Assembly: GCF_047495875.1 (NCBI RefSeq)
Contig: NC_092497.1
Coordinates: 81,415,749 to 81,479,748 of the forward strand
Direction: 5' to 3'
Length of the DNA: 64,000 bases
Source of the DNA: Pithys albifrons albifrons
Lineage: Eukaryota; Chordata; Aves; Passeriformes; Thamnophilidae
Part shown: piece after piece, positions 61,481 to 64,000 of the stretch
Numbering within the stretch: the first letter of the stretch is position 1
Layout of the letters: each line of letters opens with the position of its first letter
Position numbers and translations under genes: made by a program
The notes under the pieces: model-generated
What the model saw: only the letters and a program-made list of their open reading frames with translations
Told to the model about the DNA's origin: nothing
Databases searched by the model: none

Positions 61481-62664
61481 TTTCATCTGGCTTCTTGTTG
61501 GCTACCTGTCATGATTTTGATCAGTTAAGTAAAGTATCTGGCACTGTTTGTCTTCATTGGTTCAAATGGGTAGCACAGATTACTATTCGGTAAAAAACCA
61601 GCATGACCATTAACAGTCTGCTGAACTGACACTGCTCCTTCATTTCAGACCTTCAGCTATTTGACTCCAGAAAACCTCAAACAGTCACTAGTACTTCAAA
61701 GCTGTAGAGACCCGATTGTGATCCTGCCTTCATTATGACATACTCTCATTCCCCGACTGTTTCCTCGCCTCCTGTATTACACTTTTCAGGTTCTTCAGGG
61801 TCACCAGCAGCTGCTTGTTTGTAATTTCCTGTGCTTGTTGAAAATCACGTCACTTAAAAGCATTGTCACTAAGTCTAGAAATGGAGTTCTCTTCATGTGG
61901 CATGCTCATGAGCCAAATATGAGGACTCAGAACAGGGCAGAAGAGTCATTTCCCTGCAAAAGACCTGTGGATCTTATAAGCTGATCCACAAAGAAGGGAA
62001 AAGGTCAGGTTTGTAATCTAGTAACAAAAGAGGAGAGTTGTTGATCACCTCTGTTGCTGTAGTGGAGAAGAAAGTTCATATGTTTATGATAGACACTTTT
62101 AATATTGTAGATTTTGCAAGTGAAAGTGAAGGCACATTTAATTTAGGGCTTTTTACCTTGTTCCTTTTTCTCCCTCATAGTGTCACTATAAGGCAAAGTT
62201 AAGGCTCTTTGACTATTTTAACTACATTTACATATATTAGGATTTCATTTTAAGTGTAACACTAACTTTCCTGTATTTCTGATGCTTGTTTCTGCATAAT
62301 TACACCATCTGTGCAATTTAATTTACTAATATGTACTCTGCCCTTTAACTTCATTTAAATGTCACTCACATGGGAATTCAAAATGTACTATAATACCACA
62401 AACCACATGATGGCTTAAAATTGAGGGTGTTTTTTCTGCTGCTGCTTTATAAATGAGCAATTAAGTTACTCAACAACTGTTTAAAATCTCTGTGAGATTT
62501 CTGGCAGCAAAACCTCAACTCTGAACATGAGGAGAGCAGACTTGAGCCTACTCAGGGAATTAGTAAGTTGGGTCTCCTGGGAATATATTTTTACAGGGGC
62601 TGGGGTCCATTTTTGAACATCACCTCCTAGTGGCACAGGAACAGGAAATTTACAAATATCAGAA
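61481..62664. other. Unannotated spacer
   Basis: AT-rich; nothing recognised. Confidence 0.5.
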
Positions 62665-63921
62665 GTCAGTCAGTTGAGGCAGAAGGCCATTTGGCTAAGC
62701 AAGGTTCTTCTCTTCAAAATAAGGCAAAAAAGGAAGGTGTATGCCCTGTGGAATGACGGTCAAGTGACAGGGGAAGAATTCAGAGATGCTACTTGCTGCT
62801 GCAGAGAGAAAATTTGTGTGGCCAAAGCTCAACTGGAGTTGAAGCTGTCCAGAATTGGGGGGTCGGGAGGGGGGCAGAGAGACCAGTAATAGAAAGAGTT
62901 TTTTCAAATAGGCTACTGGTAACAGGCAGTACAGAATAATCACTGGCTCGTTACAGGGTGAGGATGGTCATCTCACAAACAGGGATAGAACAAGGCAGAG
63001 GTGTTTGATGCTTTCTTTGCCTCTGTCTTCAACACAGGTGTCAGACCAAGGCAGGGCTCACTGCCCTGAGCTGGAGGACCATGACTGTGAGAATGACCAA
63101 CTCCCAGTCAACCCTGAAGTTGTGCAGGATCTGCTGCTCCAGTTGGATACCTACAAATCTACAGGCTCTGATGGTATGCAGAGAAGAGTCCTCGAAGAGC
63201 TGGCTGATGCCACCATAAAATCTCTCTCAATGATTTTTGAGCAGTCTTTGAAATCTGAAGATGTCCCAGCTGACTAAAAGCTGGTTTCATCTTAGGCCCT
63301 GTGCTTTTCCACATCTTCATAAATTATTTGGTTGCAGGACTGGATGGAATAGTAAGAAAGTTTGCAGATGACACAAAACTGGGAGGAGCTGTTCACTCCC
63401 TTGAAGGTGAGAAACCATGCAGAGAGACCATGACAAAGGAGAAGACTGGGCAATCACCAACCATGTGCAGTTTAACAGGGGGAAGTGCCAGATTCTGCAC
63501 CTGGAATGGGGCAATCCTGGATGTATTCCAAAAGGCAGTGCCAGGGAAAGGGACCTGGGGGTCCTGGTCAGTGTTGCTTATTGTTACCTTTGAATACATA
63601 AAAGTGTTTTACAAGAAAGATGGAGAGAGACTTTTTACAAGAATTTGTTGTGATAGCATGAAGGTAGTAATTTTAAACTAAAATGGGGTAGATTTAGAGG
63701 TGTTATAAAACCAACATTTTTACTATGAGGTTGGCAAGACACTGCAATACGTTACCTTTAGAGGCTAGGGATAACCCATCTCCAGAAGTGTTCTGGGTGA
63801 GGTTGGAAAGAGCTTTGAACAACCCAGTCTAGGGAAAGATGTCCCTGCCCATGGCAGATGGATTGTGCTAAATGATCTTTAAAGATTTCTTCCAGCCCAG
63901 ATGTTCGATAGTTCTATGATT
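62665..63921 (+). pseudogene. CR1 LINE with internal deletions
   Basis: Plus-strand remnant of CR1 ORF2. 62674-62863 encodes the endonuclease-RT linker (KRKVYALWNDGQVTGEEFRD, KICVAKAQLELKL). 63005-63277 encodes the start of the RT region (DAFFASVFNTG, LDTYKSTGSDGMQRRVLEEL, SEDVPAD). At about 63285-63293 coding jumps directly to the VLFHIFINYL block and the FADD catalytic motif C (63361-63372), so the RT core including motif A is missing. A second gap near 63570-63615 leads to YKKDGERLFTR coding and then the 3' untranslated block (CCTGCCCATGGCAGATGG). The tail GTTCTATGATTCTGGG ends the copy at about 63921. Stops and frameshifts are frequent, and the element is dead. Confidence 0.85.
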
Positions 63922-64000
63922 CTGGGACTCTTTGCTCTCTACCATGAACAAATATCTCTTCTGCCAACTTGAACAAACATGCTCAGATGGGTCCCCTTCT

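Noticed and set aside
1..64000. CRISPR arrays, operons or other prokaryotic systems
   Set aside because: The window is vertebrate nuclear DNA; no regular spacer-repeat array or compact gene cluster is present.

Overview
This 64-kb window looks like intergenic or intronic DNA from a bird nuclear genome. It is AT-rich, has no convincing host exon or RNA gene, and is littered with CR1 LINE fragments and LTRs of endogenous retroviruses. The bird assignment rests on several CR1 copies carrying the avian-type ORF2 C-terminus, one of them ending in repeats of the octamer-like CR1 tail, and on LTR types familiar from bird genomes. A second LINE type, an RTE-clade element resembling AviRTE, occurs twice. 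AviRTE is known from only some bird orders, so its presence narrows the host lineage.

Layout. 1-1231: an RTE-type LINE copy whose 5' part is inverted against its 3' part. 2394-3004: solo LTR of family A, minus strand. 6726-7280: solo LTR of family B, plus strand. 14163-15045: old CR1, minus strand. 16473-16580: TATC microsatellite. 17522-17600: RTE 3' tail with a perfect palindrome, joined to a TTTTGGG-rich minisatellite (17601-17896). 21201-23023: two CR1 fragments. 23927-24190: two tandem copies of a 132-bp unit. 24726-26134: internally deleted family A provirus with a 5-bp target duplication. 26959-27452: family B LTR, minus strand. 28938-29706: well-preserved CR1 3' end. 30553-31176: family A solo LTR. 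31594-32589: a different, roughly 1-kb LTR (family C). 40624-41174: a 551-bp GGAA/GGGA microsatellite. 48083-49489 and 51908-52820: two family D LTRs in opposite orientation. 54452-55019: third family B LTR. 60483 onward: LTR-like terminus. 62665-63921: plus-strand CR1 lacking much of its reverse transcriptase.

No genes act together here; the window records successive retroelement insertions. All element coding remnants are broken. The most useful new result is the delineation of LTR families from their TG...CA ends and matching target-site duplications. Family B has three copies flanked by 4-bp duplications, family A has three copies flanked by 5-bp duplications, and family D has two copies with shared ends. 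I did not find an undescribed functional gene system. All homology statements come from reading by eye and recalled family features; no alignment or database search was run.
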